From assembly GCA_040112665.1 (NCBI GenBank), contig CP157796.1, forward strand, positions 2,753,501 to 2,817,500: 64,000 nt of DNA, given 5' to 3'. Positions 26,811-36,615 of this stretch are shown piece after piece. Positions within the stretch are counted from its first letter, which is position 1, and every line of letters begins with the position of its first letter. The stretch is from Oceanicaulis sp. Its GTDB lineage: Bacteria > Pseudomonadota > Alphaproteobacteria > Caulobacterales > Maricaulaceae. A program made the translations under genes and the position numbers. Below the pieces are notes generated by a model that had not been told where the DNA came from, did not search any database, and saw nothing but the letters and a program-made list of their open reading frames with translations.

Positions 26811-29005
26811 GCGCGCGGGCCGGGATAGGGGAAGGCCGGCGGCTGGTCGTTCTTCAGCGCCTGACCGCGGCCCGAGAGCGAGGGGTTGGTCATGAAGTAG
26901 TCGTGCGCGCAGAACGGATCGTCCACGCCCTTCACCGGCACCCGCGTGTAGGAGCCGTCAGGGTTCATGTACCAGGACTGGGTCTCGTCGTTCAGATTCG
27001 CCACCATGATCTGGTCTAGAACCTGTCTGTGCACCGTCGGGTTCTCGATCGGACACAGCGTCTCGATCCGCCGGTCGAGATTGCGCGGCATCCAGTCGGC
27101 GCTGGAGATGTAAAGCTCCGCGCTCGGGCTGGGCATGGGCGCGCCGTTCGCAAAGCAGGCGATGCGCGAGTGCTCGAGGAAGCGTCCGACGATCGATTTG
27201 ACCCGGATGTTCTCAGACAGTCCCGGCACGCCCGGCCTCAGGCAGCATATGCCGCGGATGATCAGCTCGATGCGCACCCCCGCCGCGCTCGCCTCGTAAA
27301 GCTTGTCGATGACGCGCGGATGGACCAGCGAGTTCATTTTCGCCCAGACCGCGGCGGGCTTGCCGGCGCGGGCGTTCTCGATCTCCCGGTCGATCTTTCC
27401 CAGGATGAATTCGAGCATGCCGATCGGGCTGATCACCAGCTTTTCGAGCCCCTGGGGCCGCGCATAGCCGGTGACGTAGTTGAAGATCCGGCCTGCGTCC
27501 CGGCCGAAGGCGGGATCAGCGGTGAACAGCGACAGGTCGGTGTAAATCTTCGCGGTGATCGGGTGGTAGTTGCCGGTCCCGAAATGGGCGTAGGTGCGCA
27601 GCTCCCCGCCCTCGCGGCGCACGGCCAGCGAGATCTTCGCGTGGGTCTTGTACTCGATGAAGCCGTAGACGACCTGCACCCCGGCGCGTTCGAGATCGCG
27701 CGCCCATTTCAGGTTCGCCTCCTCGTCGAAGCGGGCTTTCAGCTCCACCAGAGCGGTGACGTTCTTGCCGTTCTCGGCCGCCTCGATCAGCGCGGCGATG
27801 ATCGGGCTGTCCTTACTGGTCCGGTAGAGCGTCTGCTTGATCGCGACGACGTCGGGATCGGCGGCGGCCTGACGGACGAACTCCACCACCACGTCGAAGC
27901 TTTCATAGGGGTGGTGGACGATCAGGTCCTTGGCGCGGATCGCGGCGAACACGTCCCCGCCATGGTCCTTGATGCGCTCGGGAAAGCGCGGCTCGTAGGG
28001 GGTGAATTTCAGCTCCGGCCGCTCGTCGGGGATCATCTGGGAGAGCTGGGCGAGGCCCAGTATCCCGTCGACCAGCATCACGTCCTGCTTTTCCGCGTGC
28101 AGCTGCTGGACGATGAAGCGGCGCAGCTCCTCGGGCATGCTCGCCTCGACCTTGAGCCGGACCAGCACGCCGCGCCGGCGCTGTTTCAGAAGCTGTTCGA
28201 ACTCGCGGACGAGGTCTTCGGCCTCTTCCTCGATCTCGATATCGCTGTCGCGGATGATCCGGAACGCGCCCTTGCCCACCAGCTGATAGCCGGGAAACAG
28301 CGCGTCCACGAACAGGATCAGGATCGTTTCAAGCGCGATGAAGCGCTTGACCGGCCGGCCCTGCCGGTCCTTGCGCTTGGTCGGGATCTCCACGAAGCGC
28401 TTCACGCCTGCAGGAAGCGGCAGAAGCGCGTTCATGATCTTGGAATCGCTTTCGCGCTTGAGCTTGAGCACCAGCGCGAATCCCAGATTGGGGATGAACG
28501 GGAAGGGATGCGCGGGATCGATCGCCAGCGGCGTGATCACCGGCAGGGTGTGGGCCAGGAAGTCGTCGCGCAGCCAGGCCTTCTCCTCGCGCGACAGATC
28601 GTCCGCGCCGACCAGGTGCACGCCTTCCTTCTTCAGCGCGTCGCGCACCTGCCGCCAGCTTTCCTGCTGGGCGTCCATCAGCCGGGCGGCCTCGTCGTTG
28701 ATACGGTCGAGCTGCTCGGCCGGCGAAAGCCCGTCCATGCCCGGCCGGTCCACGCCGTTCCTGAGCTGCGCCCTCAGGCCGGCCACGCGCACCATGTAGA
28801 ACTCGTCGAGATTGCTCGCCGAGATCGACAGGAAGCGCAGCCGTTCGAGCGCCGGGTGAGACGTGTTCGCCGCCTCTTCGAGCACCCGCCAGTTGAACTG
28901 AAGCCAGCTCAGCTCGCGATTGAGGAAGCGCCCCGGCGAGGCGGTGAGATCGCCGGAAGGCTCGCCCTGCGGGGCGGAGGATGCGCCTGGCGCGAGATCG
29001 GTCAA
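26807..29005 (-). CDS. ppk: Polyphosphate kinase 1
   Basis: PPK1 polymerises the gamma phosphate of ATP into polyphosphate at the inner membrane. The 732-residue protein has the N-terminal [19 protein letters not shown] and [16 protein letters not shown]. The catalytic phospholipase-D-like domains carry [10 protein letters not shown] and [11 protein letters not shown], holding the two active-site histidines, and [15 protein letters not shown] follows near the C-terminus. I choose the TTG at 29005, preceded by an excellent GGAAGGAG site at 7 nt; an upstream ATG-like frame to 29068 would run into hdaA and lacks a site. It lies 25 bp after hdaA, and ppx follows with overlap. Confidence 0.94.
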   Translation of the reverse strand: MTDLAPGASSAPQGEPSGDLTASPGRFLNRELSWLQFNWRVLEEAANTSHPALERLRFLSISASNLDEFYMVRVAGLRAQLRNGVDRPGMDGLSPAEQLDRINDEAARLMDAQQESWRQVRDALKKEGVHLVGADDLSREEKAWLRDDFLAHTLPVITPLAIDPAHPFPFIPNLGFALVLKLKRESDSKIMNALLPLPAGVKRFVEIPTKRKDRQGRPVKRFIALETILILFVDALFPGYQLVGKGAFRIIRDSDIEIEEEAEDLVREFEQLLKQRRRGVLVRLKVEASMPEELRRFIVQQLHAEKQDVMLVDGILGLAQLSQMIPDERPELKFTPYEPRFPERIKDHGGDVFAAIRAKDLIVHHPYESFDVVVEFVRQAAADPDVVAIKQTLYRTSKDSPIIAALIEAAENGKNVTALVELKARFDEEANLKWARDLERAGVQVVYGFIEYKTHAKISLAVRREGGELRTYAHFGTGNYHPITAKIYTDLSLFTADPAFGRDAGRIFNYVTGYARPQGLEKLVISPIGMLEFILGKIDREIENARAGKPAAVWAKMNSLVHPRVIDKLYEASAAGVRIELIIRGICCLRPGVPGLSENIRVKSIVGRFLEHSRIACFANGAPMPSPSAELYISSADWMPRNLDRRIETLCPIENPTVHRQVLDQIMVANLNDETQSWYMNPDGSYTRVPVKGVDDPFCAHDYFMTNPSLSGRGQALKNDQPPAFPYPGPRA

Positions 29006-29030
29006 GGCGGGCTCCTTCCGGTCATAAAGC

Positions 29031-29702
29031 TCACTCGGTGGATAGTGCGGCCAGACCCTCGCGCGCAAGGGCGCGCGTGACCGGACCCTTGCGCGCCAGC
29101 GCCTCTCGGTCGAGCCAGGCCACGAAGGTGCGCGCGAAATCGACCGAGCGCTCCATGCGCGGCAGCACGTATTCCAGAACCCCCGCGCCGATCGGCGTGC
29201 GCCGGTCGCGAAGAAGCTTCTCCATCACCTGACGCAACAACTCGTCGTCGGGCTCATGCAGCACCGCGCGCTCCGAGGCATTCAGGCGCGAGAGCAGGTC
29301 GGGCAGGCCGATCCCCCAGTCCTCCGGCGCGCCCGACCCGGTCATCAGAAGCGTCACCCCGCTGTCGCCGGCGGCGCGGTTGATCAGATGAAACAGCCCC
29401 GTCTCGTCCACGCCGCGATCGACGTCCTCGACCAGCACCGACGCGCCGCGTCCCACCGAAGCGAGCGCTGCGCCGATCTCCCCAGCCGGCAGCGTGGTCG
29501 CCCGGGCGCGCGTGGTCCAGATCTTCGCCAGATGCGTCTTGCCCGCCCCGCGCGGCCCGGTCAGCAGCAGATGGCCCTGACGCCAGCGCGGCCAGCGGGC
29601 GACGAGGGCGCGCGCGGACGCGTTCGCCGGGCTCACGGCGAAGCTCTCGGCGCGATAGTCCGGCGGAAGGGCGAGATCGAGGGCGAGCTGGCTCGCGGCC
29701 AT
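29031..29702 (-). CDS. hdaA: HdaA/Hda-like DnaA-homologous replication regulator
   Basis: The 223-residue protein is a DnaA domain III-type AAA+ ATPase without the DNA-binding domain. The N-terminus [13 protein letters not shown] contains the beta-clamp-binding motif QLALDL that Hda uses to reach the sliding clamp. The Walker A motif is [10 protein letters not shown] and Walker [10 protein letters not shown]. Hda stimulates ATP hydrolysis by DnaA after initiation and so prevents re-initiation; in Caulobacter HdaA is essential for cell-cycle control. The ATG at 29702 overlaps the DUF2066 stop by one base. The longer upstream frame belongs to that gene's antisense or other frames. Confidence 0.9.
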   Translation of the reverse strand: MAASQLALDLALPPDYRAESFAVSPANASARALVARWPRWRQGHLLLTGPRGAGKTHLAKIWTTRARATTLPAGEIGAALASVGRGASVLVEDVDRGVDETGLFHLINRAAGDSGVTLLMTGSGAPEDWGIGLPDLLSRLNASERAVLHEPDDELLRQVMEKLLRDRRTPIGAGVLEYVLPRMERSVDFARTFVAWLDREALARKGPVTRALAREGLAALSTE

Positions 29703-30748
29703 CAGCGGCGGCGCACCGTCCAGCCGAGTTCGGGATCCTCGGCGAAGTCCGCTCCGCGGGCCGCCAGCTCGGCGCGCACCTGCTCGCGCGCGCCGCGATG
29801 GCTCAGCGTCATCACCGCGCCGGTCTTCGACAGCGCGTCGAGCCGGGCGTTCTGGATAAGCGAGGCGCCGGCGACGGCCGACTGCAGCGAGCGCCATTCG
29901 CGCAAGCTGTCGAACAGCACGGTGACCTGAAGCTCGGCGAGATCGCCGCCGCGCACGATGGCGTTGCGCTTCCACTGCTCTTCCTGGCGCTGGACGATCC
30001 GCTCGGCGGCGGCCTCGAAGCCCGGCGCGGCGACGGTGGCGATCGATTCGATCTGCTCACCGTCTTCGGCGAAGCGCACGATGTCGCCGGCGGCGCGCAC
30101 GCCGCCCTCACCGCCGCGCGCGCGGATCACCGCGACCGCTTCCGCGCCGTAGGCGTCGGCCAGCGCCTGCAATGCGAACGGATCGAGCGAGAGCGCTTCG
30201 TCCGCGCTGATCGAGCGATCGTCGGCGCGCAGCGGGATCATCGGCGTCAGCGCGTGTTCGAACCCGCCTTCGGCCCAGGCTTCGTACCAGGGACCCCGGC
30301 GCACCGCGGGCCCCGCCTCGCCGTCGAGCACCGGCACCACGAGGATCGGCGCAGCGACGCTTTGCACGTAAGGCACGCCAAGCGTGGAGAAATAATTGCG
30401 CACCTCGCGGGGGTCGAACTGCACCGTGATGCGGGCGCGGTAACGGGTGGAGGAGCGCTGCTCGTCGGCGATCTGCAGACCTGCGATCAGCCCCGCCGCG
30501 GTCTCCGCGGTCATCGGGGCGAGCTGGGCCTCCATCCGGTCTTCGGGCAGCGTCAGCCGGTTCACCAGGATGTTCGCCGCCCGGGTCTGGCCCTCGGCGA
30601 GCGCGCGGCGCTGGGCCTCGAAGGCGGTGTTCGCTTCGGCGTCGATCGCGATGCCTGAAACGGTGAACTGCGCGGCGGCCATGGACGCGGCGGCGATGAC
30701 GCCTGCGACAGCGGCGGCGGCGGTCCTGACGATACCCAGCAAAGCCAT
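29702..30748 (-). CDS. DUF2066 family exported protein
   Basis: The 348-residue protein begins with a signal peptide (MALLGIVRTAAAAVAGVIAAASMAAA, cleaved before QFTVSG). The N-terminal part, EAQRRALAEGQTRAANILVNRL, is the typical DUF2066 motif (a repeated-residue helix with RRALxxGQxRA), and a second half shows ILVVPVLDG and ALADAYGAEAVAVI. It is predicted periplasmic; no biochemical role is established. It sits directly before hdaA, which it overlaps, and is divergent from purM across 146 bp. This neighbourhood recurs in Alphaproteobacteria. Confidence 0.85.
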   Translation of the reverse strand: MALLGIVRTAAAAVAGVIAAASMAAAQFTVSGIAIDAEANTAFEAQRRALAEGQTRAANILVNRLTLPEDRMEAQLAPMTAETAAGLIAGLQIADEQRSSTRYRARITVQFDPREVRNYFSTLGVPYVQSVAAPILVVPVLDGEAGPAVRRGPWYEAWAEGGFEHALTPMIPLRADDRSISADEALSLDPFALQALADAYGAEAVAVIRARGGEGGVRAAGDIVRFAEDGEQIESIATVAAPGFEAAAERIVQRQEEQWKRNAIVRGGDLAELQVTVLFDSLREWRSLQSAVAGASLIQNARLDALSKTGAVMTLSHRGAREQVRAELAARGADFAEDPELGWTVRRR

Positions 30749-30894
30749 GACGTCCCTCGGTGTTGTACGCTTCAGTGCGGACTATACGGTTTCGCGCGCC
30801 GCGGTGAAGCCCGCCGGGCGCCGTGACAGGCTCGCATGCGCCCTCGTTTGGCGTTATGCAGCGCGGCTGTGACGAAAAATGATCGGAGGCGTGC

Positions 30895-31923
30895 GTGTCG
30901 GACGCGAAAAACCCTGAGGGCCTGACCTACGCTGCGGCCGGCGTCGACATCGACGCGGGCGACGCGCTGGTGGACGCGATCAAGCCCCTGGCGAAGTCCA
31001 CCGCCCGGCCCGGCGCGGACGCCGATCTGGGCGGGTTCGGCGGCGCGTTCGACCTCAGGGCGGCCGGCTTCAGGGACCCGGTTCTGATCTCCGGCACGGA
31101 CGGGGTGGGCACCAAGCTCAAGCTCGCCATCGCCACCGGAAAGCTCGACTCGGTCGGGATCGATCTGGTGGCGATGTGCGTGAACGACGTGCTGGCCCAG
31201 GGCGCCGAACCGCTCTTCTTCCTCGACTACTTCGCCACCGGAAAGCTCGACCCTGCGCGCGGCCGCGACATCGTCTCCGGCGTCGCCGAAGGCTGCCGTC
31301 AGGCCGGCTGCGCGCTGATCGGCGGGGAGACCGCCGAGATGCCGGGCATGTACGCAGGCGATGATTTCGACCTCGCAGGCTTCGTCGTCGGCGCGGCCGA
31401 GCGCGGCGCGCTTCTGCCCCGGCTCGACGCGATGAAGCCCGGCGACGCGCTGGTCGGAATCGCAAGCTCAGGCCCCCACTCGAACGGCTATTCGCTGATC
31501 CGCCGCCTGGCCGAGCGCTCGGGGCAGGGCTGGGACGCGCCCTCGCCCTTCGGAGACGGGACGCTGGGCGAAGCGCTGCTCACGCCGACGAAGATCTATG
31601 TGAAGGCGCTGCTGCCGCTGATCCGCGAAGGTCTCATCAAGGGCCTCGCCCACATCACCGGCGGCGGCATCACCGAGAACATGCCGCGCATGCTGCCTGA
31701 TCATCTCGGCTTCGAAGTCGATTACGACAGCTTCCCGCGCCCGGCCGTGTTCGACTGGCTGAAAGAGGCCGGCGGGATCGAGGAGGCGGAGATGCGCCGC
31801 ACCTTCAATTGCGGGATCGGCATGATCTGCGCGGTCGATGCGAAGGACGCCGGCGCCGTCGCCGCCCGGCTGAACGAAGCGGGCGAAGAGGCGTTCGTGA
31901 TCGGTGCTTTGAAGGCGGTCTGA
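30895..31923 (+). CDS. purM: Phosphoribosylformylglycinamidine cyclo-ligase (AIR synthetase)
   Basis: PurM closes the imidazole ring in purine synthesis, converting FGAM to AIR with ATP. The 342-residue protein has the family signatures [18 protein letters not shown], the ATP-binding loop [46 protein letters not shown] and [14 protein letters not shown]. The start is GTG 30895 with GGAGG six nt upstream. purN follows 5 bp after the stop, a classic purMN operon. All motifs are intact. Confidence 0.96.
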   Translation: MSDAKNPEGLTYAAAGVDIDAGDALVDAIKPLAKSTARPGADADLGGFGGAFDLRAAGFRDPVLISGTDGVGTKLKLAIATGKLDSVGIDLVAMCVNDVLAQGAEPLFFLDYFATGKLDPARGRDIVSGVAEGCRQAGCALIGGETAEMPGMYAGDDFDLAGFVVGAAERGALLPRLDAMKPGDALVGIASSGPHSNGYSLIRRLAERSGQGWDAPSPFGDGTLGEALLTPTKIYVKALLPLIREGLIKGLAHITGGGITENMPRMLPDHLGFEVDYDSFPRPAVFDWLKEAGGIEEAEMRRTFNCGIGMICAVDAKDAGAVAARLNEAGEEAFVIGALKAV

Positions 31924-31928
31924 CAGTC

Positions 31929-32585
31929 ATGGCGAAGATGAAAGTCGCCGTGCTCATCTCCGGGCGCGGCTCGAACCTGCAGGCGCTGCTGGACGCGTGC
32001 GCGGCGGAGGACTTCCCCGCCGAGATCGTGCTGGTGCTGTCCAACAAGGCCGGCGCGCTGGGTCTGGAGCGTGCGCGCAAGGCCGGCGTGGCCGCGACCT
32101 TCATCGACCACACCCTGTTCGAGGAGCGCGAGGCGTTCGAAAAGGCGCTCGACGACAAGCTGCGCGAGACCGGCGTGCAGCTGATCGCGCTGGCGGGCTT
32201 CATGCGCATCCTGACCCCGTGGTTCGTGGATCGCTGGAAGGATCGGATGATCAACATCCACCCCTCCCTCCTGCCCGCCTTCCGCGGCGTCTCCACCCAT
32301 GAACGCGCGCTCGAACAGGGCGTGCGCATTCACGGCGCGACGGTGCACTACGTCCGCGCGGACATGGATGACGGCCCGATCATCGGCCAGGCCGCCGTGC
32401 CCGTCCTGCCCGGCGACGACGCGGACACGCTGGCCGCCCGCGTGCTCGAAGCTGAGCACCGGCTCTACCCCGCCTGCCTGCGCCTGGTGGCCGACGGCAA
32501 GGCGCGGGTCACCGCCGAACGGGTGAAGATCGACAAGGACGCGGCGGCGGACGGCGGCGGGCTGCTTTTAAACCCCGATCGCTGA
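31929..32585 (+). CDS. purN: Phosphoribosylglycinamide formyltransferase
   Basis: PurN transfers a formyl group from 10-formyl-THF to GAR in purine synthesis. The 218-residue protein starts KVAVLISGRGSNLQALLDAC, the 5-phosphate loop. It has ALAGFMRILTPWFV, MINIHPSLLPAF (containing the catalytic Asn and His) and GATVHYVRADMDDGPII, which includes the Asp partner. ATG 31929 is five bases after the purM stop. The frame starting at 31809 lies inside purM. It is normal in length. Confidence 0.96.
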   Translation: MAKMKVAVLISGRGSNLQALLDACAAEDFPAEIVLVLSNKAGALGLERARKAGVAATFIDHTLFEEREAFEKALDDKLRETGVQLIALAGFMRILTPWFVDRWKDRMINIHPSLLPAFRGVSTHERALEQGVRIHGATVHYVRADMDDGPIIGQAAVPVLPGDDADTLAARVLEAEHRLYPACLRLVADGKARVTAERVKIDKDAAADGGGLLLNPDR

Positions 32586-32599
32586 GCGAAGGACCCTCG

Positions 32600-33013
32600 A
32601 TGCGCGTCAATGACGAGATCACCATCGAGGAAGGCCTGATCGAGGAGCGCTACACCCGCGCCTCCGGCCCGGGCGGCCAGCACGTCAACACGTCCGAGAC
32701 CGCCGTCCAGTTGCGCTTCGACATGGCGCGCAGCGACCTGCCCGGCCCGATGAAGGAGCGGCTGAGGCGGCTGGCCGGGTCGCGCCTGACCAAGGACGGG
32801 GTCGTGATCATCCATGTCGAGGACGAACGCTCCCGGGAACGCAATCGCGAGATCGCCCGCGCGCGCCTGAAGGGCCTGCTCGACAAGGCAAGCAAGAAAC
32901 CCAAGCCCCGCAAGAAGACCCGCCCCTCGCTCAGCTCGGTCAAACGCCAGAAGAAAAAGAAGGCCGAACACGCCGAGAAGAAGGCGCTGAGGAAACCGCC
33001 GAAGATCGACTAG
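32600..33013 (+). CDS. arfB: Alternative ribosome-rescue factor B / release-factor-like hydrolase
   Basis: The 137-residue protein has the GGQ motif of peptidyl-tRNA hydrolysing release factors in ASGPGGQHVNTSETAVQLRFD and lacks codon-recognition domains. The C-terminal 40 residues are highly basic (KKPKPRKKTRPSL, KRQKKKKAEHAEKKALRK), as in ArfB (YaeJ), where the tail enters the empty mRNA channel of stalled ribosomes. It would rescue non-stop ribosomes. It lies 14 bp after purN on the same strand and converges with the regulator gene ending at 33010, overlapping it by 4 nt. Confidence 0.93.
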   Translation: MRVNDEITIEEGLIEERYTRASGPGGQHVNTSETAVQLRFDMARSDLPGPMKERLRRLAGSRLTKDGVVIIHVEDERSRERNREIARARLKGLLDKASKKPKPRKKTRPSLSSVKRQKKKKAEHAEKKALRKPPKID

Positions 33014-34272
33014 TCGCACCCCCGCCCGGCCCGGCGCTCCAGCTCGGCGCACAGAGCATCCGCGCCCGCCCGGTCGCCGCCGTCTCTCAGAAGGCCGGCG
33101 AGCCGGCTTGCGGCGTCGACATTGACCGGGTCGATCGCGAGCACCCTGCGGAACCAGAGTTCGGCCCGCTCGTCCGCGCCGGCGTCCAGATGGGCGTTCG
33201 CCACCCACAGGCCGATCTCGCTCTGCCAGGTCCGGATCGCCACAGGGTCTTCGGCGAAGCCGCGCTCCATCGCCTCGAAGGCGCGAGACATGTAGGCGAG
33301 CGCCTCGGCGTCGCGGCCGGTCAGCTGGGCGAGATCGGCGAGGTTCACCAGCGCGCCCCAGTCGTCCGGCGCGATGACCAGCGCCCGCTCATGCGCACGC
33401 CGGCCCGCCTCGAAATCGCGGCGGGCGGACTCTGCGAGCCCAAGCGCTCGCCAGGCCCGCGCATGGCCGGGAGCGATCTCGGTCGCCGCCTTCGCCAGCG
33501 CCGCGGCGCGGTCGATCGAGGCGCGCGCCTCTTCGGTGTCGAGCCAGCCCGAGGCGAGCGCTTCGCCCAAAGAGCCGCGCTCGGCCGTCAGCCCGTCCGG
33601 ACCGCCGAATCGGATCGCCCGCTGGGTGAGCGCGTTCGCAAGGCCGGCCATCGCCGCCGCGTTCGCCGGATCCTCGGCGAGCGCCTGTTCGTAGAGCGCG
33701 AGCGCCGCCTCGTTGTCGGCCCGGGTGAACTGCATGTAGAAGCCGTCCGCCCGCGCGAGGAGCGCTTCTGTCCCCGCTGCGGACGCCGTCTCGGCGCTTT
33801 CCACGATGGAGGGCTGCCGGGTGAAGCTGTAGACCCCCACGGCGACGATGATCCCGACGAAGATCACGCCCGCGAGCAGCGTGAAACCGCGCCTGGGGGA
33901 TAGATCGACGCGGGGAAATCCGACCGGGTCCGGCGGTGTCTCCTCGGTGTTCTGTCCCCGCTCGACCGCCGCGACGAGCCGCACCCCGCGCTTGGGAATC
34001 GTCTCGACATAGCGCGGCGCCTTCGCATCGTCGCCGAGCGCCTTTCTGAGCTTGAAGATCGTGCGCGAGAGCGCATCCTCGTTGACGATCACGCCCGGCC
34101 AGAGCGCCTCGGCGAGGGTCTCACGGCTGATCGTCTCGCCCGGCCGGCTCGCCAGAAAGACCAGCAGATCCATGACTTTGGGCTCGACGGACACGACCGC
34201 TTCGCCGCGCGTCAGCTGGTTTCTCGACGGCGTGACGTCGAAGTCGCCGACTGTGAAATTCGAAGCGCTCAT
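33010..34272 (-). CDS. ToxR/CadC-like transmembrane regulator with TPR sensor part
   Basis: The 420-residue protein opens with an OmpR/PhoB-type winged helix (about 5-105: GDFDVTPSRNQL, LLVFLASRPGETISRETLAEALWPG, SRTIFKLRKALGDD, RYVETIPKRGVRLVA). A linker leads to one transmembrane helix (about 130-150, TLLAGVIFVGIIVAVGVY), then a periplasmic half of TPR-like helices (ALYEQALAEDPANAAAMAGLA, GAQA-type repeats, ending WFRRVLAIDPVN). The layout is that of CadC/ToxR-like one-component regulators: DNA binding inside, sensing outside, no phosphorylation site. It is divergent from the S41 protease gene at 34405 and may control it. The signal is unknown. Confidence 0.87.
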   Translation of the reverse strand: MSASNFTVGDFDVTPSRNQLTRGEAVVSVEPKVMDLLVFLASRPGETISRETLAEALWPGVIVNEDALSRTIFKLRKALGDDAKAPRYVETIPKRGVRLVAAVERGQNTEETPPDPVGFPRVDLSPRRGFTLLAGVIFVGIIVAVGVYSFTRQPSIVESAETASAAGTEALLARADGFYMQFTRADNEAALALYEQALAEDPANAAAMAGLANALTQRAIRFGGPDGLTAERGSLGEALASGWLDTEEARASIDRAAALAKAATEIAPGHARAWRALGLAESARRDFEAGRRAHERALVIAPDDWGALVNLADLAQLTGRDAEALAYMSRAFEAMERGFAEDPVAIRTWQSEIGLWVANAHLDAGADERAELWFRRVLAIDPVNVDAASRLAGLLRDGGDRAGADALCAELERRAGRGCD

Positions 34273-34404
34273 CGCCGCTCCGCCATGGGCCGGGAGGAAA
34301 AGGTCAGGGCGTCAGGACCCTGCGGTCATGGCGTTTTTCGCCTCAACGCGCTTGCTGGGCAAGGCCGCGGCGCCGCCTCGCGCCGCCCTTTGACGGAGAC
34401 CGAG

Positions 34405-35841
34405 ATGAAAACCGCCATCGCCGCCCTCGCCGCCGGCCTCGCCCTCGCCGCGCCGGCGAAAGCTCAGGACCACTTCACCGCCGAGCAGGCCCGAGCCGAG
34501 CTCGACGCGCTCTATTCGGGTTTGAAATCAGCCCATTACGACCTGTTCGAAACAACGCCCCGCCGCGTCTTCGACCAGCGCTTCGACGAGCTCGGCCGCA
34601 GCTTCGAGACGCCCGTCAGCGCGGCCGATCTTCACGCCGGGCTGCAGCGCTTCACCGCGCTGGCCGGCCACGGTCACGCCCGGATCGAAGACCCCAACCC
34701 GGGCTGGCCGGCCTTCGCCGAAACCGGCCGCGTCTTCCCGCTCACCTTGGCCGTTCATGACGGCGAGGTGATCGTCGAAAGCGCGCCGGAGGGCTCGGCC
34801 GTCAGGCCCGGAGAGCGGATCGTCGCGCTCGAGGGCGAACCCAACCCGATCTGGCTCAACCGCCTGACCCGGAACATCTCTGCGGAGACGCCCGAACTCG
34901 CCTACACCCTGCTGACGGGGCGCCTGCCGCTTTATGTCTGGCTGGAGTACGGCGCACCGGAGAGCTTCGGTGTGACCGTCGAGCGTGACGGCGGCCTCAG
35001 CGAGGTTCGTGTGGACGCGGTCGATCTCGACACCTGGCGCGACACCGCCCCACCCGAGCCCGGCTTCACGCTGGACGGCCGCGAGGCGCGCATGATCGAG
35101 CCCGGCGTGGCCTATCTCAGGCCCGGCCCTTTCTACAATATCGAAGCGACCACCGAGGCCGAGGTCTTCGCGCCTGCAGCCCTTCAGCGTTTTCAGGCCT
35201 TTATCGATGAAAGCTTCACCGGTTTCATCGAGGCGGGCGCTCGGACCCTGATTCTCGATCTGCGCGACAATCCAGGCGGCGACTCCTCGTTCTCCGATCC
35301 GGTGGTGGCCTGGTTCGCCGACGAGCCGTTCAGCTTCACCTCCGATTTCCGGATCAAGGTGAGCCCGGAGACGACCGCAAGCAACAACCGAAGACTGGAA
35401 GGCCGCACGCCGGAAGAGGCTGGCGTGTCAGGGCGTTACGCGGAACTCTTCGCAAACGCGGAGAACGGCGAGATCGTCCGGTTCGACTTCCCTGTCGTTC
35501 CGCCGAGAGACGGCCTCAGGTTCGACGGGGAGGTTCTGGTCCTGGTTAACCGGCACACCTATTCGAACGCGGTGACCACCGCCGCCCTGATACAGGACTA
35601 TCGCTTCGGCACGCTGATCGGCGAGCCGACCACCGACATGGCCACAGCCCTGGGCGCGATGGAACGGTTCACCCTGCCGCTGACCGGCTGGACGGTGGGT
35701 TACCCCAAGGCGCACATCATCCGCCCGAGCGGACGGGAAGACCTGCACGCCCTGACGCCCGACATCGAGATCGACATCCCGGCCGTTCGCGGGTCACGAG
35801 ATCTAGCGCTGGAGGCGGCGCTGGAGCGGGCCCGGCGCTGA
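34405..35841 (+). CDS. Exported S41-family peptidase
   Basis: This is a 478-residue protein with signal peptide MKTAIAALAAGLALAAPAKA. The middle (about 120-200) resembles a PDZ-like region (VESAPEGSAVRPGERIVALEG). The C-terminal half has the C-terminal-processing-peptidase fold: ILDLRDNPGGDSSFSDPV, and VLVNRHTYSNAVTTAALI with the candidate nucleophile Ser at about 387, followed by FGTLIGEPT. The general-base Lys of CtpA/Tsp is not obvious, so catalysis may use a Ser-His arrangement as in tricorn-like members. GGAG precedes ATG 34405. Divergent from the ToxR-like regulator; a CCCTCCCC-type repeat follows the gene. Confidence 0.85.
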   Translation: MKTAIAALAAGLALAAPAKAQDHFTAEQARAELDALYSGLKSAHYDLFETTPRRVFDQRFDELGRSFETPVSAADLHAGLQRFTALAGHGHARIEDPNPGWPAFAETGRVFPLTLAVHDGEVIVESAPEGSAVRPGERIVALEGEPNPIWLNRLTRNISAETPELAYTLLTGRLPLYVWLEYGAPESFGVTVERDGGLSEVRVDAVDLDTWRDTAPPEPGFTLDGREARMIEPGVAYLRPGPFYNIEATTEAEVFAPAALQRFQAFIDESFTGFIEAGARTLILDLRDNPGGDSSFSDPVVAWFADEPFSFTSDFRIKVSPETTASNNRRLEGRTPEEAGVSGRYAELFANAENGEIVRFDFPVVPPRDGLRFDGEVLVLVNRHTYSNAVTTAALIQDYRFGTLIGEPTTDMATALGAMERFTLPLTGWTVGYPKAHIIRPSGREDLHALTPDIEIDIPAVRGSRDLALEAALERARR

Positions 35842-35849
35842 GAACTCGA

Positions 35850-36011
35850 TTACTCCTCCCCCTCGATGGGGGAGGTGTCCTGAAGCGAAGCGTAAGGACG
35901 CAGGGGGTCGCGGCGCGAAGCCGTTTACGCGTGGCGCACGCGGCTTCACCCCACCCGATCCGGAGCTTCGCTCCGGCCCACCCTCCCCATCAAGGGGAGG
36001 GCGTAGAGACG
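35850..36011. repeat. CCCTCCCC-type intergenic repeat with internal palindromes
   Basis: It starts CTCCTCCCCCTCGATGGGGG and ends CCCTCCCCATCAAGGGGAGGG; inside are GGAGCTTCGCTCC and similar short hairpins and CACCCCACCC. The block lies between the S41 peptidase stop and the ndk terminator, and belongs to the same family as copies at 14.9, 39.5, 58.7 and 60.3 kb. Confidence 0.65.
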
Positions 36012-36040
36012 GCGGCCCCATAGACCGTGACGGCGAACGA

Positions 36041-36075
36041 AAAACCCCGGCGCGAGGCTTCGCGCCGGGGTTTCA
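36041..36075 (-). terminator. Rho-independent terminator of ndk
   Basis: AACCCCGGCGCGA and TCGCGCCGGGGTT form a 13-bp stem with a 4-nt loop. Reading minus, it is followed by TTTTT, 25 bp after the ndk stop. It could also act on plus-strand transcripts. Confidence 0.85.
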
Positions 36076-36097
36076 CGTTCAGGCGCAAGCGCCGGAT

Positions 36098-36520
36098 TTA
36101 GCCGACGATTTCGTCGTCGCTGAAGAAGAACTTGATCTCTTCGGCGGCGGTTTCCGGGGCGTCCGAGCCGTGCACGGAGTTGGCCTCGATGGATTCCGCG
36201 AAGGTCTTGCGGATCGTGCCTTCGTCGGCGTTCTCGGGGTTGGTCGCGCCCATGACCTTGCGGTAGTTCGCGATCGCGTCCTCGCCTTCGAGCACCTGCA
36301 CCACGACCGGGCCGGAGATCATGAAGTTCACCAGGTCGCCGAAGAAGGGACGCTCCTTGTGAACCGCGTAGAAGCCTTCGGCCTGGGCCTTGGACATGTG
36401 GATGCGCTTCTGCGCGATGATGCGCAGGCCGGCGTCTTCGATCATCGCGTTGATCTTGCCGGTGATGTTGCGCGCGGTCGCGTCGGGCTTGATGATCGAG
36501 AAGGTGCGCTGCAGGGCCAT
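36098..36520 (-). CDS. ndk: Nucleoside diphosphate kinase
   Basis: Ndk balances nucleoside triphosphate pools by phosphate transfer through a phospho-histidine. The 140-residue protein has [17 protein letters not shown] at the start, [11 protein letters not shown] in the nucleotide site and the active-site His in [20 protein letters not shown]. Length is typical. It is divergent from the ABC-F gene by 95 bp, and ends at a strong terminator. Confidence 0.97.
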   Translation of the reverse strand: MALQRTFSIIKPDATARNITGKINAMIEDAGLRIIAQKRIHMSKAQAEGFYAVHKERPFFGDLVNFMISGPVVVQVLEGEDAIANYRKVMGATNPENADEGTIRKTFAESIEANSVHGSDAPETAAEEIKFFFSDDEIVG

Positions 36521-36615
36521 CGGTAGAATTCCTTGAAACGGTGACGGGGAGGATGTCGCGGCGGCTTATAGCGGCGCTTCCTGCAGCTGTGAAGCCGTGC
36601 TAGGCGCGGGCGATC

